From Acidobacteriota bacterium (GTDB lineage: Bacteria > Acidobacteriota > Vicinamibacteria > Vicinamibacterales > CAVVIG01), in assembly GCA_003222555.1 (NCBI GenBank), contig QHWL01000082.1, positions 1-18,098 of the forward strand: a stretch of DNA of 18,098 nt. The letters are read 5' to 3'. Below the pieces are notes generated by a model that was not told where the DNA came from, did no database searches, and saw only the letters and a program-made list of their open reading frames with translations. The translations under genes were made by a program, and so were the position numbers. Positions 16,628-18,098 of the stretch are shown here, piece by piece. The number at the start of each line of letters is the position of its first letter. The first letter of the stretch is position 1.

Positions 16628-18098
16628 GTGATACCCTTCGAGAACGTCGCATTCTTGATGCAGCCGTTCCTTCATCGCGAAAAGGGGCCATGCCCCTTTT
16701 TCTCGAACGCCTCCCATGACAAAGGGGTACGGCCCCTTTTCTTCCTGATCGGGTGCGTGTGCACGATGGTCGTGCTGGCGGGTTCCGCGAGCGCACAGCA
16801 AGTAGCGCCAGGCATCGACAACGTCATCAGCGAAAAGCAACAGCGCGTCGGCGAGAGCCATTACACGTTCGAAGGCGGTGTCGAGATCAAGTTGGGCAAC
16901 TCCGAAATCTACGCCGACAAAGCGGAGCTCTTCTACGAGCAGGATCGGGCGCTGTTGACCGGGAACGTGGTCTTCGTCCAGGGCGCGAACCGAATCGCCG
17001 CCGAACGCGCCGACTTCAACACCAAGACGCGGCTCGGCATGTTCTATAACGCGACCGGCATCGCGACCGTGCAGCCGCAGCGGCAGACACCGCGTCCCGG
17101 CGCCGTGGCGCCGCCGCCGCTCGCCGGCCAGGAGACCGACGTCTATTTCTACGGCGACACCGTCGAGAAGGTCGGACCCAAGAAATACCGAATCACCAAC
17201 GGCGGCTTCACGACGTGCGTTCAGCCTACGCCGCGCTGGATGCTCACGTCGAAGACCGTCGTGCTCAACCTCGATCACTACACGCTGCTTCGCGACGCGG
17301 TGTTGAGCGTCAAGGGCGTGCCGATGTTCTACACCCCCGTCCTTTATTACCCGACCAAAAGGGAGGACCGCGCGACCGGTTTCCTGCTCCCGACATACGG
17401 ATCGTCGACCATCCGAGGCCACTCGCTTCATAACGCCTTCTTCTGGGCGATCGACCGCAGTCAGGACGCCACCTTCCTTCACGACTGGTTCTCGAAGACG
17501 GGTCAGGGCGTTGGCAGCGAATATCGATACAACTTCGGCGCCGGGTCTGACGGCAACATGCGCACGTACCTGCTCAACGAAGCCCTTATCCCAGCCGACG
17601 GCACGACGGGCACCGCTTCGAACAGCCGGAGCTACGAGCTCCGCGGAAGCGCCAACCAGCCGCTGCCCGGCCGGCTGCGCGCGCGGGGGCGCATCGACTA
17701 CTTCTCGAGCATCACGACGATGCAGACGTTCAATACGAACATCTACGACGTCTCGCGCAATCAGCGCAGCTTCGGCGGCAACGTCGTCGGCGCGTGGGGC
17801 AACTACTCGCTCAACGGAACCTTCGATCGCAGCGAGAATTTCTACAACAAGACGAGCTCGGCGGTGTTTGGCAACTGGCCACAGGTAACCGTCAGCCGGA
17901 ACGAGCGCCCGATCGGGGACACGCCGCTGTATTTCTCGCTCAAAGGTGAGTACGCGGGACTGATCCGCGAAAGCAGAGACACGTCGCAGAACCAAATTGT
18001 CGATCAGGGGGTCACGCGCTCGGATTTCTCACCGCAGATCCGGTTCCCGTTCAAGAAGTGGCAGTGGTTCACCGTCAATTCCTCACTGAGCTGGCGCG
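16628..18098 (+). CDS. lptD: LPS-assembly outer-membrane protein LptD (partial, C-terminus outside window)
   Basis: Outer-membrane barrel that inserts lipopolysaccharide into the outer leaflet, working with LptA and LptE. About 490 residues are visible. After the signal peptide core (LFFLIGCVCTMVVLAGSASA, cut before QQ) comes an OstA/LptA-like domain with YTFEGGVEIKLGNSEIYADKAEL and LLTGNVVFVQGANRIAAERADFN. Next is a segment with the family pattern KVGPKKYRITNGGFTTCVQPTPRW and KGVPMFYTPVLYYPTKREDRATGFLLPTYG, then beta-strand barrel sequence. I chose GTG 16628 because AGGAG lies 8 nt upstream and because ATG 16766 would leave only ten residues before the cleavage site, too short for a signal peptide; ATG 16658 is another option. 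The chosen start puts two AAAGGGG palindromes inside the n-region. It follows folC by 25 nt. Confidence 0.88.
   Translation, partial: MIPFENVAFLMQPFLHREKGPCPFFSNASHDKGVRPLFFLIGCVCTMVVLAGSASAQQVAPGIDNVISEKQQRVGESHYTFEGGVEIKLGNSEIYADKAELFYEQDRALLTGNVVFVQGANRIAAERADFNTKTRLGMFYNATGIATVQPQRQTPRPGAVAPPPLAGQETDVYFYGDTVEKVGPKKYRITNGGFTTCVQPTPRWMLTSKTVVLNLDHYTLLRDAVLSVKGVPMFYTPVLYYPTKREDRATGFLLPTYGSSTIRGHSLHNAFFWAIDRSQDATFLHDWFSKTGQGVGSEYRYNFGAGSDGNMRTYLLNEALIPADGTTGTASNSRSYELRGSANQPLPGRLRARGRIDYFSSITTMQTFNTNIYDVSRNQRSFGGNVVGAWGNYSLNGTFDRSENFYNKTSSAVFGNWPQVTVSRNERPIGDTPLYFSLKGEYAGLIRESRDTSQNQIVDQGVTRSDFSPQIRFPFKKWQWFTVNSSLSWR
16680..16739 (+). repeat. Two REP-like AAAGGGG...CCCCTTT palindromes in the lptD leader region
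   Basis: AAAAGGGGC-CAT-GCCCCTTTT (16680-16700) is a perfect 9-bp stem, and AAAGGGG-TACGG-CCCCTTT (16721-16739) a 7-bp stem, 20 nt apart in the same orientation. They are read in frame in lptD as KGPCPF and KGVRPLF. The pattern resembles REP-type palindromes that are often linked to Y1 (TnpA-REP) transposases; no such transposase is in this window. Confidence 0.8.

Noticed and set aside
16583..17995. Long open frame on the minus strand across lptD
   Set aside because: Antisense to LptD with its conserved motifs; low-complexity Arg/Val/Ala composition and no family pattern.

Overview
The window is GC-rich bacterial chromosome carrying only housekeeping and cell-envelope genes: no phage, plasmid, IS transposase, tRNA, rRNA or CRISPR is visible. 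The gene set (tgt-yajC-secD-secF, a Bacteroides-like membrane pyrophosphatase, a HEAT-repeat/cyclophilin lipoprotein, a deoxynucleoside kinase next to accD-folC, and LptD) and the style of the dispersed palindromes suggest a Gram-negative Acidobacteriota, possibly of the Vicinamibacteria. That placement is inferred from protein and repeat style, not from a marker gene.

Layout. From 1 to 7849 everything is on the minus strand and reads right to left: tgt (tRNA-guanine transglycosylase), yajC, secD and secF (accessory Sec translocase), uppP (undecaprenyl-PP phosphatase), a DUF502 membrane protein, and hppA (ion-pumping pyrophosphatase, cut by the left edge). tgt/yajC overlap by 4 nt and yajC/secD/secF are 2-3 nt apart, so these four form an operon. 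From 8051 the plus strand takes over: ddl (D-Ala-D-Ala ligase), an exported helical-repeat (TPR-like) protein, and a very small transcription unit (about 10846-11183) with a consensus-like promoter, a structured leader, a 16-codon lysine-rich ORF and an intrinsic terminator. A convergent minus-strand gene (11343-13496) encodes a HEAT-repeat/cyclophilin lipoprotein. Divergent from it on the plus strand are a deoxynucleoside kinase, accD, folC and the start of lptD, which runs off the right edge.

Functional theme. Much of the window serves the envelope: lipid-carrier recycling (uppP), peptidoglycan precursor (ddl), export (yajC/secD/secF), fatty-acid precursor (accD), LPS export (lptD), and an export-dependent folding protein. 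The rest is tRNA modification, folate and nucleotide salvage.

The unusual content lies between and at the edges of these ordinary genes. Six intergenic gaps hold long imperfect hairpins, roughly 80-120 nt each, whose arms are built from short degenerate tandem words (CACGGAG, CACGAAG, CGCAGAG or GAATGCAC type). Two other palindrome types sit inside reading frames: an AAAGGGG...CCCCTTT pair in the lptD leader-peptide region and a GTCCGGCTTCAGCCGGAC element in folC. Several of these touch gene starts: accD has no canonical start codon for its conserved N-terminus, and the DUF502 start codon abuts a hairpin with no Shine-Dalgarno. The repeats, and the tiny lysine-rich gene with its leader, are the two things most worth following up.
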